This document shows positions 43,475 to 53,046 of a stretch of DNA of 64,000 nt, in pieces. Origin of the DNA: Streptomyces massasporeus (GTDB lineage Bacteria; Actinomycetota; Actinomycetes; Streptomycetales; Streptomycetaceae). Made by a program: the position numbers and the translations under genes. Within the stretch, counting starts at the first letter, position 1. Each line of letters opens with the position of its first letter. The notes under the pieces were generated by a model. The model ran no database searches and was not told the origin of the DNA. It saw only the letters and a program-made list of their open reading frames with translations. Location: NCBI RefSeq assembly GCF_014648995.1, contig NZ_BMSE01000001.1, forward strand, positions 620,001 to 684,000. The letters run 5' to 3'.

Positions 43475-44497
43475 TCAGTGGTTCACGGCCGTCACCAGGA
43501 CGCTTCCGGACGTGCGCGCCACGACGAACGACCGGCCCCTGACGGCCTTCGCGTCGAGGACGACGGGGTGTCGGCCGGCTTCGAGGACGCCGTCGAAGAT
43601 CTCGTGGGTGTGGGTGCGGGAGAGCCGGTCCAGGCGGTACGCGGTGAGGGTGACGCGGCAGGTGGAGGTGACCTCGATGTCCGCGCCGTCGTCGGTCGCG
43701 GTGAGGCCGGTGAGGCGGCGCCGGTCGGCCGGGCTGCGGTCCAGGGCGTGTTCGATCTGGGCGACGAGGAGCGGGACGATCGGGGCGAGGCCGTCGACAT
43801 GGGCGACCGGGACCCCGGCGCGCTCGAAGGCGCGGCGGACGGCGGCACGTTCCTGCTCGCCGGCCGCGTGGCCGAAGGCGACGGCCCCGTAGCCGCGGAG
43901 TTCGTCGGCGGGTACGCCGTCGGCGTCATGGGCGATGTCGGCGCCGACGCCGATGGTGCGCAGGGCCGCGGCGAGCTTGGCGAGGACGGCGACGCGGGCG
44001 CCGATCAGCAGGACGCGGCGCCGTGGGTCGGGCGCGGAGCCGTTCAGCAGGGCGCTCAGTGCCGTGCGGTACTCGGCGCCGCGGAAGCGGAACGGGCCGA
44101 TGCCGTGGTAGCCGTTGAGCTCCAGGTCGGCCTGGTCGTCGGTCTGCCAGGCGAAGTCCCGCCAGATGACGTCCTCACCGTCGCCCTGGATGACGGCGGT
44201 GACGGCGCCGCAGGCCAGGTCCTCGCACTCGGGGCAGCCGTAGACGACGTACCGGCCGCCCGGTAACGGGGCCGGGCTCTCCAGGAGCAGGCTGCGGACC
44301 TGCGCGGTGAAGATCGCGGGCGGGACGTCGGACGCGAGCGGGGAGACCGCGTCGAGGTCGGAGAGCTGGAACAGCAGTGGGCGTCCGTCGACGATGAAGT
44401 CCACGAAGTCCCGGTGGACCTGGTAACCGCCGTCGTTGAGGACTCCCCCGGCTCGCATCGCGGGAGCCAGGCCGAAGGTCGCGTACTCGGCACACAT
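43475..44497 (-). CDS. Hypothetical protein, 340 aa, two-part
   Basis: No family was recognised. The N-terminal half (about 1-160) includes VVYGCPECEDLACGAV, with four Cys that could bind a metal or form disulfides, and DVIWRDFAWQTD. The C-terminal half (about 160-300) looks like a Rossmann-type domain: RRVLLIGARVAVLAKLAAALR, then GYGAVAFGH and AHVDGLAPIVPLLVAQIEHAL. The last ~50 residues are beta-rich. Some annotations label similar proteins oxidoreductase, but no cofactor motif supports that here. It is divergent from the DAO-like gene, 66 bp apart. Confidence 0.75.
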   Translation of the reverse strand: MCAEYATFGLAPAMRAGGVLNDGGYQVHRDFVDFIVDGRPLLFQLSDLDAVSPLASDVPPAIFTAQVRSLLLESPAPLPGGRYVVYGCPECEDLACGAVTAVIQGDGEDVIWRDFAWQTDDQADLELNGYHGIGPFRFRGAEYRTALSALLNGSAPDPRRRVLLIGARVAVLAKLAAALRTIGVGADIAHDADGVPADELRGYGAVAFGHAAGEQERAAVRRAFERAGVPVAHVDGLAPIVPLLVAQIEHALDRSPADRRRLTGLTATDDGADIEVTSTCRVTLTAYRLDRLSRTHTHEIFDGVLEAGRHPVVLDAKAVRGRSFVVARTSGSVLVTAVNH

Positions 44498-44563
44498 ACG
44501 GTGAGTATCCCCACACTGCGCGTGATGTGAGCACGGCATGACACATTCCGCTACGGTCCGGGC

Positions 44564-45514
44564 ATGACGAGTGAGTCGCGTGGCGAGATCGTGGTGGTCG
44601 GCGGTGGGGTGGTCGGGCTGACGACCGCCCTGATTCTCGCGGAGCGGGGGGCGTCGGTGCGGGTGTGGACGCGGGACGCCGTCGAGGCGACCACCTCCGC
44701 CGTTGCGGGCGCGCTGTGGTGGCCGTACCGGATCGAACCGGTCGCGGCGGCACGCGCGTGGGCGCTGCGGTCCCTGGAGGTGTACGAGGACCTGGTGGCA
44801 CGGGCCGCGCCGGCCGGCGTACGCATGGTCGAAGGGGTACTGGGCGAGACCGGCCTCGACGAGGCCGACGGGTGGCTGGCGGGCCGGGTGCCGGGGCTGC
44901 GGGCGTCCACGACCGACGAGTACGCGGGTACGGGCGTCCGGGCACGGCTGCCGCTCATCGACATGCCGGCCCATCTGCCGTGGCTGCGGGAGCGGTTCGT
45001 CGCCGCGGGCGGCGTGATCGAGACGCGTACGGTGTCCTCCTTCGCCGAGGTGGACGCGCCGGTCGTGGTCAACTGCGCGGGGCTCGCCGCGCGGGGACTC
45101 GTGCCCGACCCCTCCGTACGGCCCGTGCGCGGCCAGTTGGTCGTCGTGGAGAACCCCGGGATCGACACCTGGCTGGTCACCACCGACGCGGCCGGGGAGC
45201 ACGCGTACCTGTTCCCGCAGCCGGGCGGACTCGTCCTCGGCGGTACGTCCGAGGAGGACGCGTGGTCGCTGGAGCCCGACCCCGCGACGGCCGAGGCGAT
45301 CATCCGCCGCTGTGCGGCACTCAGGCCGGAGATCGCCGGGGCCCGGGTGCTGGAGCACCGGGTGGGGCTCCGGCCCACCCGGCCGTCGGTCCGGCTGGAG
45401 CGCGACGCCCTGCCGGACGGACGGCTGCTGGTGCACAACTACGGCCACGGCGGCGCGGGCGTCACCGTGGCCTGGGGATGCGCGGAGGAGGCCGCCCGGC
45501 TGGTCTCGGGCTGA
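44564..45514 (+). CDS. FAD-dependent oxidoreductase, D-amino-acid oxidase family
   Basis: This 316-aa flavoprotein has the FAD loop VVVGGGVVGLTTAL at the N-terminus, WWPYRIEP (~residue 50), VVNCAGLAARGL (~167) and the C-terminal HNYGHGGAGVTVAWG, which matches the DAO-family glycine-rich flavin/substrate loop. HRVGLRPTRPSVRLE is the family arginine region. The length fits bacterial D-amino-acid oxidases. It probably deaminates D-amino acids to 2-oxo acids and peroxide in the cytoplasm. The 370-bp repeat region and terminator follow. Confidence 0.9.
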   Translation: MTSESRGEIVVVGGGVVGLTTALILAERGASVRVWTRDAVEATTSAVAGALWWPYRIEPVAAARAWALRSLEVYEDLVARAAPAGVRMVEGVLGETGLDEADGWLAGRVPGLRASTTDEYAGTGVRARLPLIDMPAHLPWLRERFVAAGGVIETRTVSSFAEVDAPVVVNCAGLAARGLVPDPSVRPVRGQLVVVENPGIDTWLVTTDAAGEHAYLFPQPGGLVLGGTSEEDAWSLEPDPATAEAIIRRCAALRPEIAGARVLEHRVGLRPTRPSVRLERDALPDGRLLVHNYGHGGAGVTVAWGCAEEAARLVSG

Positions 45515-45590
45515 GGCGGTCGAGGCGGGCCGAGGCGGGGGGCGCAGGCCGAGGCGCGGCACGCAGACCCAAGCTCGGGACGCAGACCCA

Positions 45591-45822
45591 GGCGCGAGCC
45601 GCAGATCAAGGCGCCAGCCGCGGGCCCGTGCGCGAGCCGCAGGCTCGGGCCCGGGTGCGGATCCTGCGGCTCGGCGGCGCGCCGTGCATGCTGAGCCGCC
45701 CGGCGCCAGACGCAGGCCCGGGCGCGAGCCGCAAGCTCAGGCACGAGTGCGGATCCTGCAGCTCGGCGGCGCGCCGCGCATGCCGAGCCGCCCGGCGCCA
45801 GCCACGGGCCCAGGCGCGAGCC
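45591..45822. repeat. 92-bp imperfect tandem repeat, two copies plus flanking part-copies
   Basis: Copies start at GCGCGAGCCGC on 45630 and 45722 and a partial third at 45814, an exact 92-bp period. Each unit contains TGCGGATCCTGC, GCTCGGCGGCGCGCC and GAGCCGCCCGGCGCCA, so single-stranded RNA or DNA from it would fold strongly. A shorter related piece precedes it at 45591. The region 45515-45838 has no credible gene on either strand. Confidence 0.8.
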
Positions 45823-45838
45823 TCCGGCCAAAACGCGA

Positions 45839-45871
45839 GGGCGGCCCGGGTTTCAGGAACCCGGGCCGCCC
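45839..45871. terminator. Bidirectional hairpin terminator
   Basis: A perfect 14-bp stem (45839-45852 against 45858-45871) with a 5-nt loop ends 13 bp before the BCCT transporter stop codon. It can serve the minus-strand transporter gene and plus-strand transcripts coming through the repeat region. Confidence 0.85.
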
Positions 45872-45884
45872 CACGCCGTTCGGA

Positions 45885-47609
45885 TCAGTGCTTGCCGATC
45901 GGGTCTCCCTCCACGTCCGGGCCGCGGCCCGGGCCGACGCGGAACTCGAACTCGCCGTCGTACTTCTTGTGGCCTTCCATCACGGCCATTTCAACGGCCT
46001 CGGAGCCCATCTGCTCGCGCACGATCACCGGGTCGCGGCGCAGGTCGCGCATGAGGGCGACACACATGAAGATCATCACGATGACGAACGGCGCGGCCGC
46101 GAGGATCGTGAGGTTCTGCAGACCGGTCAGTGCGTCGCCCTGACCGCTGCCGACCATGAGCATGATCGCGGCCACCGCACCGGTGACCACGCCCCAGAAC
46201 ACGACCACGAAGCGGCCGGGTTCGAGAGCGCCCTTCTGCGACAGGGTGCCCATGACGATGGAGGCCGCGTCGGCGCCCGAGACGAAGAAGATGCCGACGA
46301 GGACCATCACGAGCAGGCTCGTGACGGTGGCGATGGGGAACTGCTGGAGCACGTCGAAGAGCTGGCCCTCCGGGGTGGCCTCCTTGCCGAGCTGCCCCTC
46401 CGCCTGCATCTTCATCGCCGAGCCGCCGAAGATCGCGAACCAGATCAGACTGACCGTGCTGGGCACGAGGATGACACCGCCGACGAACTGGCGGATCGTA
46501 CGGCCCCGGCTGATGCGGGCGATGAACATACCGACGAACGGCGTCCAGGAGATCCACCACGCCCAGTAGAAGACCGTCCAGCTGCCCAGCCAGTCGGCGA
46601 CGCCCTCGCCGCCGCTCGCCTCGGTCCGGCCGGCCAGCTGGGGCAGATCGCCGAGGTAGGCGAAGACGGAGGTGGGCAGCAGGTCCAGGACGATGATGGT
46701 CGGGCCCGCCACGAACACGAACAGGGCGAGGATCAGTGCCAGCACCATGTTGGTGTTGGACAGCCACTGGATGCCCTTCTCCACGCCGGAGATGGCGGAC
46801 GCGACGAAGGCCAGGGTCAGCACCGCGATGATCGTGACGAGCAGCCCGGTGCTCACCTTGTCCATCCACTTCAGCTCCTGCACGCCGGAGCCGATCTGGA
46901 GCGCGCCGAGCCCCAGGGAGGCGGCGGAGCCGAAGACGGTCGCGATGATCGCGAGGACGTCGATGGCCCGGCCGATGCCGCCGTTGGCGTTCTTCTTGCC
47001 GATGAGCGGCGTGAAGACGGCGCTGATGGTCTGCCTGCGCCGCCTGCGGAAGGTGCTGTAGGCGATGGCGAGGCCGACCACCGCGTAGATCGCCCAGGGG
47101 TGGAGCGTCCAGTGGAACAGGGTGGTGGCCATGGCCGTCTCCATGCGATCGCCGGAGTCGGCCGGGTTGGTCCCCGGCGGGGGCGTGCCGTAGTGCGACA
47201 GCGGCTCGCTGACGCCGTAGAACATCAAGCCGATGCCCATGCCGGCGCTGAACATCATCGCGACCCACGACACGGTGCGGAACTCGGGCTCCTCACCCTC
47301 CGCACCGAGGTGGATACGGCCGTAGCGGCTGATGGCGAGCCAGAGGGCGAAGACGACGAAGCCGGAGGCCGCGAGCATGAACGCCCAGCCGCCGTTGTGC
47401 ATCAGCCCGCTGAGCATCGTGGTGGAGACGTCTTCGAGCGAGTCGGTCGCGGTGGCGCCCCAGACCACGAAGGCGAGGGTGAGCACCGCCGTGACGCCGA
47501 AGACGATGCGGTCGGTCTGCGGGCGGTCCTGACCTGGCAGCCCCGCTTCCGACCCCGGCAGCGCGGCTCCCTCCGGGGAGTCCTTGTCGCTTGGTCGTTC
47601 TTGCGTCAC
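45885..47609 (-). CDS. BCCT family betaine/choline/carnitine transporter
   Basis: This 574-aa protein has twelve predicted membrane helices with soluble ends and the BCCT signature WAWWISWTPFVGMFIAR followed by GRTIRQFVGG (~residues 345-375). The aromatic cage region appears as WTLHPWAIYAVVG (~165). It takes up glycine betaine or a related trimethylammonium compound, driven by Na+ or H+, for osmoprotection or as a carbon source. The ~30-residue N-terminus is hydrophilic, and the C-terminal ~50 residues are charged and may sense osmotic state. No biosynthetic or catabolic partner is adjacent. Confidence 0.92.
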   Translation of the reverse strand: MTQERPSDKDSPEGAALPGSEAGLPGQDRPQTDRIVFGVTAVLTLAFVVWGATATDSLEDVSTTMLSGLMHNGGWAFMLAASGFVVFALWLAISRYGRIHLGAEGEEPEFRTVSWVAMMFSAGMGIGLMFYGVSEPLSHYGTPPPGTNPADSGDRMETAMATTLFHWTLHPWAIYAVVGLAIAYSTFRRRRRQTISAVFTPLIGKKNANGGIGRAIDVLAIIATVFGSAASLGLGALQIGSGVQELKWMDKVSTGLLVTIIAVLTLAFVASAISGVEKGIQWLSNTNMVLALILALFVFVAGPTIIVLDLLPTSVFAYLGDLPQLAGRTEASGGEGVADWLGSWTVFYWAWWISWTPFVGMFIARISRGRTIRQFVGGVILVPSTVSLIWFAIFGGSAMKMQAEGQLGKEATPEGQLFDVLQQFPIATVTSLLVMVLVGIFFVSGADAASIVMGTLSQKGALEPGRFVVVFWGVVTGAVAAIMLMVGSGQGDALTGLQNLTILAAAPFVIVMIFMCVALMRDLRRDPVIVREQMGSEAVEMAVMEGHKKYDGEFEFRVGPGRGPDVEGDPIGKH

Positions 47610-47694
47610 AGGCGGAACCTTTCATCGGGACAGCGAAGGAGGATGTAGGTCCTCCGTAAACGCTGCTACCACGTGTGGCGGAATTTCACCCCTC

Positions 47695-48969
47695 TCAACA
47701 TGCGGTTTCGTATGAACCTCCTGTCAGGTGGTACTCGGCCCGGTCGTCGAGCAGCAGCGGCACGAGCGCCCGCAGGGGCTGGCGCAGGGGCACGAGCACG
47801 CCCTCGCCGTCCTTGCGCACGCGCACTCCGTGCAGTGCGAGTTCGTCGCCCACCTCGGCGTACTGGGCGGCGGTGAGCCGGTAGCCGCAGGGTGGGTTCA
47901 GGATGATTTCATCCGGTTCGGGGGCCTCGTTGTCGGCGCCGCCGGTGTAGATCGGGCCGGTCGCGGTCCAGCCCGAGAGGCGGGCCCGGGCCGTCGCCGT
48001 CTCGATCCGGGCGCGGCGCTGGCCGGTGTAGCCGAACAGCCCCTTTAGTGCGTCGAGTTGGGAGGTGACCCGGCGCCGGTTGTTCAGGGCCGGGTCCGCC
48101 TTCTCCTCGTCGGTGAGCGGGTCCACCCGGCTCTCGATGAGCAGCCCGACGGAGTGCTTCAGACCGGACATGTTGCGCAGAATGCGCTCCTGTCCGTCTC
48201 CGGCGACCTGCTTGACCGGCTCACCGGTCTCCGGGTCGGTCCAGATTCCGTAGGTGCCGGTCGAGTGGCCGGCCCGCTCGGCGGCGGGGCGGACGTACGC
48301 CTCGGACAGGGTCCGCGCCTCGTCGTGGACCGCCTCGTGGGTGTTGAGGTTGCGCGGCCACAGGTCGAAGAGGTCCTTGTCGTAGTACCGGGGTGTGGCG
48401 CCGTACTCGTGCAGGTCGTAGACGATGTCGGGGCGCTGGTCGCGGATGACGGCGGCCAGGGCGCGCCCCTCGGCGGTCTTCAGGGCGAGGTGGTCGCGGT
48501 TGATGTCGACGCCGTCGCTGTTGCCGCGCGTGTTCGCGGCCCGGCCGTCCGGGTTGGCGGTGGGCACGACCAGGACCGTGGTGCGGTCCAGGAAGCGCCG
48601 GGTGCGGCTGTCGTGGGCGTACGCGAGGTCGCGGACGGTGGTCAGGCAGGCCTCGCGGCCGGAGGGCTCGTCGCCGTGCTGGCTGCACACGAGCAGCACC
48701 TTGTTGTGACTCGCACGGTTGCCGATCCGCACGAGCTGGAGCGGACGGTCCTGCTTCGTCGTGCCGAAGCGGGTCATGGAGACGCGGGCGCCGGCCCGGT
48801 CGACGGCCTTGAGGAACTCCTGCTCCTCGGGCTGGGTGGTCCAGCGGGCGCCGTTCGACTGCTCGAAGCCGGTGCGGGGCAGGGTGTCGGTGGCCGCCTG
48901 GGCCGGTGCGGCGACCAGGGAGGCCGTGAGGGCCGCGGTGGTCGCTATCAGGGCGCCTGCACGGATCAC
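47695..48969 (-). CDS. Secreted M14 family zinc carboxypeptidase
   Basis: This 424-aa precursor has a Sec signal (about 1-25, cut near AQA-A) and an M14 catalytic domain. Zinc ligands are in [12 protein letters not shown] (HxxE, ~95) and DLHEYGAT (His, ~187), with [24 protein letters not shown] between and a candidate catalytic Glu in VGLLIESR (~277). It cleaves C-terminal residues or related amide bonds outside the cell. The GTG start overlaps the CocE-type gene stop by 4 bp, so it is coupled to that secreted peptidase. The start region has no TTA codon. Confidence 0.9.
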   Translation of the reverse strand: MIRAGALIATTAALTASLVAAPAQAATDTLPRTGFEQSNGARWTTQPEEQEFLKAVDRAGARVSMTRFGTTKQDRPLQLVRIGNRASHNKVLLVCSQHGDEPSGREACLTTVRDLAYAHDSRTRRFLDRTTVLVVPTANPDGRAANTRGNSDGVDINRDHLALKTAEGRALAAVIRDQRPDIVYDLHEYGATPRYYDKDLFDLWPRNLNTHEAVHDEARTLSEAYVRPAAERAGHSTGTYGIWTDPETGEPVKQVAGDGQERILRNMSGLKHSVGLLIESRVDPLTDEEKADPALNNRRRVTSQLDALKGLFGYTGQRRARIETATARARLSGWTATGPIYTGGADNEAPEPDEIILNPPCGYRLTAAQYAEVGDELALHGVRVRKDGEGVLVPLRQPLRALVPLLLDDRAEYHLTGGSYETAC

Positions 48970-50921
48970 TGACTCGCCTCCGGGACACGGTGGGTGGTGC
49001 GCGGCTCCCGAACGCCGTCCAGGAACGTGGCGCCGGGGGTGGCGGTGGCGGCGCCCGTGGTGGCGCGGGCGAAGGCGGTGGCTCCGCCGGTGAACGGGAC
49101 GCGCGCCGAGGTGCGGGAGAGGTCGAGGGTGAGCTTCGGCTTGTCGGCGGGAGGATCGATGAGGCCCTGGTCGGTGCCCGCGACGATCAGCGCCAGGCGG
49201 TGGCCCTTCGGAACGACATGGTCGGTCGCCGCGAGGTCGAGGGTGATCGTGTACCGCTTGCCCGGGGTGAGCGGGGAGCCCTTGTGGTCGGAGGCGTGGT
49301 TGCCGAGGTCGGCCCAGCCGCGGCTGACGACCGTGTAGTCAACGTCGGCGGTCCTCGCCTTCGTCTCCTTGAAGCAGGAGCTGTCCGCGGTGGTGCTCGC
49401 GCCCCAGCAGGTGCGGTCGGTCAGGGTGGTGATCCCTTCGCCCGCGTCGGCGTAGTCGCGGATCGTGGCGGGGCCGAGGTCCACGAGGACGGCGGAGAGG
49501 TGGGCCGTCGGGGTGGAGGGCGTCGCGGTGACGGTGACCTCGGAGGAGCCGGACACGCGCAGGTCCCGGGTGAGCGTCCGCGTGGTGAAACCGGCCTTCT
49601 CCGCTGTGGGCTTGTCGATCTGCGCGGCCCAGTCAGTCTCGCTCAGCTTCGGGTCGTCGGTGAAGCTCGCGGTGCCGTGGCCGCGGTGCAGGCCGAGGGT
49701 GCCGACGCCGGCTTGGGTGCCCCGGTCGGGGCGCAGGGTGGCGGTGCGGGTGCCGCTCGGCGGCCAGACCCGGGAGGTGTCCCACTGGCCGGGGGCGCGC
49801 TCGATGTCGGCCATGGGCTCGCGGTCGATGCCGTTGTCGATGCCCATGAGTTCGTGGTCGAACCAGCGGTGCAGCGTCTCGACCCATGCGCCGCGCCGGA
49901 AGTCGAAGGGGTCGACGTGGCCGGTCTGGGACAGCCAGATCTTGCGCTCGACGCCGTTCTTCGCGAGGGCGTTCCACCACGGGCCGACGTGCTTCATGCG
50001 GACGTTGAGGTCCTGCATGCCGTGGACCAGGAAGACGCTGGCCTTGACCTTGCGCGCGGCCTTGACGTAGTCGCGCTCGCTCCACAGCGGGGTCCAGTCG
50101 CCGGTGCGCGGTGCGCCGTCGACGAGCTTGCGCTGAACGGCTGCGCACTTGGCGCGGGCATCGGGGCTGTCGACGTAGTCCGACAGCCACTCGGGGCCGG
50201 AGTCGTAGAGGGGGGCGCCCTGCTGGAAGTAGTAGTCGTACCAGGAGGAGATGGCGCTGATCGGGACGATGGTCTTCAGGCCCTTGACGCCGGTGGCGGC
50301 GACGCCGTTGGCGATGGTGCCGTCCCAGCTCTTGCCGATCATGCCGGTGCGGCCGTTGGTCCAGCCGGCCTGGGCGCGGGTGGCGCCGGTGCGGGTCGTG
50401 TAGGCCTTCGCGCGGCCGTTCAGCCAGTCGACGACGGCCTTCGCGGACTGGACGTCGGAGCGGCCGCCGACGTCCACGCAGCCGTCGGATCGATTGGTTC
50501 CGGCCAGGTCCACGCCGACGAAGGCGTAGCCGCGCGGGACGAAGTAGTTGTCGTAGTAGAGCGGCATCTGTGCGACACGGCCCTGCGCGTCGTAGGTCTT
50601 CTTCTGGCTCTCGTTGCCGCGCCCGCAACAGGAGTAGTACGGGCTGGCGTCCATGATGACGGGGACCTTGCGGCCCTGCCGGGCGGTTTCGCGGGGGCGG
50701 ACGATGTCGACGGCGACCCGGTCGGGCTTTCCGTCCCGGTCCTCGTCGAGACCGGTGTCCACCCAGACGGCCTCGCGGATGGCGTCCTCGTAGGAGTGGA
50801 CGGGTTCACTCCCGCGCGGGGCGGCCTGTGCGGCCACCGGGGTGAGCAGGGTGGCCAAGAGGGCGGCCGTGGCCGCCGTCGCGAGCGGTCTCCAGGTCGT
50901 GAAGCGCGTGCGTTTCGGCAT
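48966..50921 (-). CDS. Secreted X-prolyl dipeptidyl-peptidase/CocE-type hydrolase
   Basis: This 651-aa precursor has an N-terminal signal (about 1-33, cut near AQA-A). The alpha/beta-hydrolase domain has the nucleophile elbow GKSWDG (Ser ~200), an Asp candidate in [10 protein letters not shown] (~300) and His in [11 protein letters not shown] (~330). The C-terminal jelly-roll domain (about 390-600) is the X-Pro dipeptidyl-peptidase C domain. It removes N-terminal Xaa-Pro dipeptides or cleaves esters outside the cell. It overlaps the M14 gene by 4 bp; together with the divergent M1 peptidase they form a secreted peptide-degradation group. Confidence 0.9.
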   Translation of the reverse strand: MPKRTRFTTWRPLATAATAALLATLLTPVAAQAAPRGSEPVHSYEDAIREAVWVDTGLDEDRDGKPDRVAVDIVRPRETARQGRKVPVIMDASPYYSCCGRGNESQKKTYDAQGRVAQMPLYYDNYFVPRGYAFVGVDLAGTNRSDGCVDVGGRSDVQSAKAVVDWLNGRAKAYTTRTGATRAQAGWTNGRTGMIGKSWDGTIANGVAATGVKGLKTIVPISAISSWYDYYFQQGAPLYDSGPEWLSDYVDSPDARAKCAAVQRKLVDGAPRTGDWTPLWSERDYVKAARKVKASVFLVHGMQDLNVRMKHVGPWWNALAKNGVERKIWLSQTGHVDPFDFRRGAWVETLHRWFDHELMGIDNGIDREPMADIERAPGQWDTSRVWPPSGTRTATLRPDRGTQAGVGTLGLHRGHGTASFTDDPKLSETDWAAQIDKPTAEKAGFTTRTLTRDLRVSGSSEVTVTATPSTPTAHLSAVLVDLGPATIRDYADAGEGITTLTDRTCWGASTTADSSCFKETKARTADVDYTVVSRGWADLGNHASDHKGSPLTPGKRYTITLDLAATDHVVPKGHRLALIVAGTDQGLIDPPADKPKLTLDLSRTSARVPFTGGATAFARATTGAATATPGATFLDGVREPRTTHRVPEASQ

Positions 50922-51082
50922 GCGCCGGACGGTACATCGGTGAACTCCTGTTCAGAAGAGGGCAGCTGACGGACCGGCGTGTCATCGACGCGCCCGCGGG
51001 CCGGGTGTCTCATGTCGGCCGAATGGCGATCGTGTGACAGCAGGGGCCATGGACATGATCAGAGGCACAGGGAGTCAATAGG

Positions 51083-51131
51083 CTCCGGACAGACCCCGGA
51101 CAAGACCCCGGACAGATCCCGGACAGACCCC
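51083..51131. repeat. Short tandem repeat upstream of the M1 peptidase gene
   Basis: The unit CCGGACAGACCC (11-12 bp) recurs four times with small changes and ends 26 bp before the GTG start at 51157. It lies in the 5' untranslated region or promoter. The 223-bp gap between the divergent peptidase genes shows no other clear signal. Confidence 0.8.
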
Positions 51132-51156
51132 GGGACCCTACGACTTGGAGCCTTGC

Positions 51157-52659
51157 GTGCACCGCAGAATCATCGCGCCGGGAGCCCTGGCAGCGGCCGT
51201 TCTCCTGCTGGCGATCCCGGCATCGGCCGCCCCCCACTCCCCCGGCGCGCCGGGTATCGGCGACCCCTACTACCCGGCCTACGGCAACGGCGGCTACGAC
51301 GTCTCCCACTACGACCTCCGGCTGAAGTACCAGCCGGCCACGGACGAACTGGAGGGCACGGCGACCCTCGTGGCCCGCGCCACGCAGGACCTGACGAGCT
51401 TCAACCTGGACTTCCTGCTGGACGTCGGCGAGGTCCGCGTCAACGGCGCGAAGGCGTCGCTGCGGACCTCGGGCGAGCAGGAACTGGAGATCACGCCGAA
51501 GACCCCGCTGGCCAAGGGCGCGCCCGTCACGGTCGTCGTGCGCTACCGCGGGGTGCCGTCGTCGAAGCAGGCCTTCGGTTTCACCAGCTGGCACCGCACT
51601 CCGGACGGCGGTGTCGCGGCGAACGAGCCCGAGGCGGCCGCGTGGTGGTTCCCGGCCAACGACCATCCGCTGGACAAGGCGACCTACGACGTCTCCGTGC
51701 TGGTCCCGGACGGTACGCAGGCCATCTCCAACGGCACGCTCCAGTCGACGAGTTCGAAGCTCGGGTGGACCCGCTGGAACTGGCGGTCCGACAAGCCGCA
51801 GGCCACGTACCTCGCCACGCTCGCGGTCGGGAAGTTCGACATCACGACCGGCACGACCGAGGGCGGCATCCCGGTCCTCAACGCCTACAGCAAGGACCTC
51901 GGCGCGAACGCCGGGGCGGCGCGGGCGAGCATCGAACGGACCGGGGAGATCGCGGACTGGCTGGCCGGCTACTTCGGGCCGTACCCCTACAGCGCGCTCG
52001 GCGGATACGTGCCGAACACGAACACCGGGTACGCGCTGGAGACCCAGACCCGGCCGTTCTACAGCCCGCGGCAGTTCGCGAACGGGTCCAACGTGTCGGT
52101 CGTCGTCCATGAGCTGGCCCACCAGTGGTACGGCGACGACGTGTCGCTCAAGGGCTGGAAGGACATCTGGATCAACGAGGGGTTCGCGCGGTACGCGCAG
52201 TGGCTGTGGTCCGAGCACGAGGGCGAGGGCACGGCGCAGGACCTCGCCGACTACGTGTACGCCTCGCATCCGGCCGACGACCCGTTCTGGACGGTGAAGC
52301 CCGGGGACCCCGGCCCGGAGAACCAGTTCGACATCGCGGTCTACGACCGTGGCGCACTGGCCGTCCAGGCGCTGCGCAACAAGATCGGTGACGAGTCGTT
52401 CTTCGCGATCCTCAAGGGCTGGCCCGCTAAGTACGCCCATGGCAACGCCTCGGTGGCGGACTTCCGGCGGTACGCGGAGGAGGTCTCGGGCAAGCCGCTG
52501 GCCGCGCTCTTCGACACGTGGCTGTTCCAGCCGTCGAAGCCGGGGGTGCCGGCGGCCCGGGCCGCCGCGGTGGCCAAGGGCGCCAAGGGAGCGAAGGGCG
52601 TGTCCCAGCCCAGGTCGTGGAAGCGGATCGCCGCGACGAACGGGGTGCACGGGCACTGA
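51157..52659 (+). CDS. Secreted M1 family aminopeptidase
   Basis: This 500-aa protein starts at GTG with TTGGAG six bases upstream and has a Sec signal (about 1-25, cut near ASA-A). The M1 zinc site is HELAHQW (HExxH, ~311) followed by WINEGFARY (Glu ~334). The beta N-domain contains the GYDVSHYDLRL motif. The usual GAMEN-type exopeptidase motif appears as a variant near YVPNTNTGYALETQ. It is shorter than full M1 enzymes (about 850 aa) and lacks the C-terminal ERAP1 domain, as in many secreted Streptomyces forms. It may release N-terminal amino acids. Confidence 0.92.
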   Translation: MHRRIIAPGALAAAVLLLAIPASAAPHSPGAPGIGDPYYPAYGNGGYDVSHYDLRLKYQPATDELEGTATLVARATQDLTSFNLDFLLDVGEVRVNGAKASLRTSGEQELEITPKTPLAKGAPVTVVVRYRGVPSSKQAFGFTSWHRTPDGGVAANEPEAAAWWFPANDHPLDKATYDVSVLVPDGTQAISNGTLQSTSSKLGWTRWNWRSDKPQATYLATLAVGKFDITTGTTEGGIPVLNAYSKDLGANAGAARASIERTGEIADWLAGYFGPYPYSALGGYVPNTNTGYALETQTRPFYSPRQFANGSNVSVVVHELAHQWYGDDVSLKGWKDIWINEGFARYAQWLWSEHEGEGTAQDLADYVYASHPADDPFWTVKPGDPGPENQFDIAVYDRGALAVQALRNKIGDESFFAILKGWPAKYAHGNASVADFRRYAEEVSGKPLAALFDTWLFQPSKPGVPAARAAAVAKGAKGAKGVSQPRSWKRIAATNGVHGH

Positions 52660-53046
52660 TATCCACGGGTCGGGCGGGGGCGCGGGCGCTGGCCCCCGCG
52701 TATCGGCGGAGGTGCGCGGGCACTGACACCCGCGTGTCGTGCGGGGGTGCCCGGCGCGACACGCCGACGGGAAGCCCGGCGCAGGGGGCATCCGGCGCAG
52801 GGGCCTCCGGCGCGACCCGGCGGCGGGAAGCCCGGCACTGAGGCGTCCGGCGCGACCCGGCGGCGGTAAGCCCGCCGCACGGACCGCCGCCCCGCTCGAC
52901 CGGGCGGCGGGCGGCTCCCGCACGGGGGCGCCGATGCGCTGCCCCGTCAGGGTGACGCCCGGCCTGCCGAACGGGGCCCCGCCGTCTACGGTGGGGCCCG
53001 TACACCGTGACGTGTGAGGGCGAGGCTGCTGACGAGGGAGCCGGAC
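52660..53046. repeat. GC-rich degenerate repeat region
   Basis: This 387-bp gap holds two families of imperfect repeats: GCGGGCACTGA(T/C)A-type units around 52645-52745, and CCGGCGCGACCCGGCGGCGG(G/T)AAGCCCG units around 52745-52880. No open frame with convincing codon use was found. The last ~70 bp before 53047 must hold the promoter of the arginase-family gene. Confidence 0.65.

Noticed and set aside
50979..52112. A 377-codon plus-strand frame over the M1 peptidase gene
   Set aside because: It is an out-of-frame shadow of the M1 peptidase; the real frame carries the signal peptide and HExxH zinc site.
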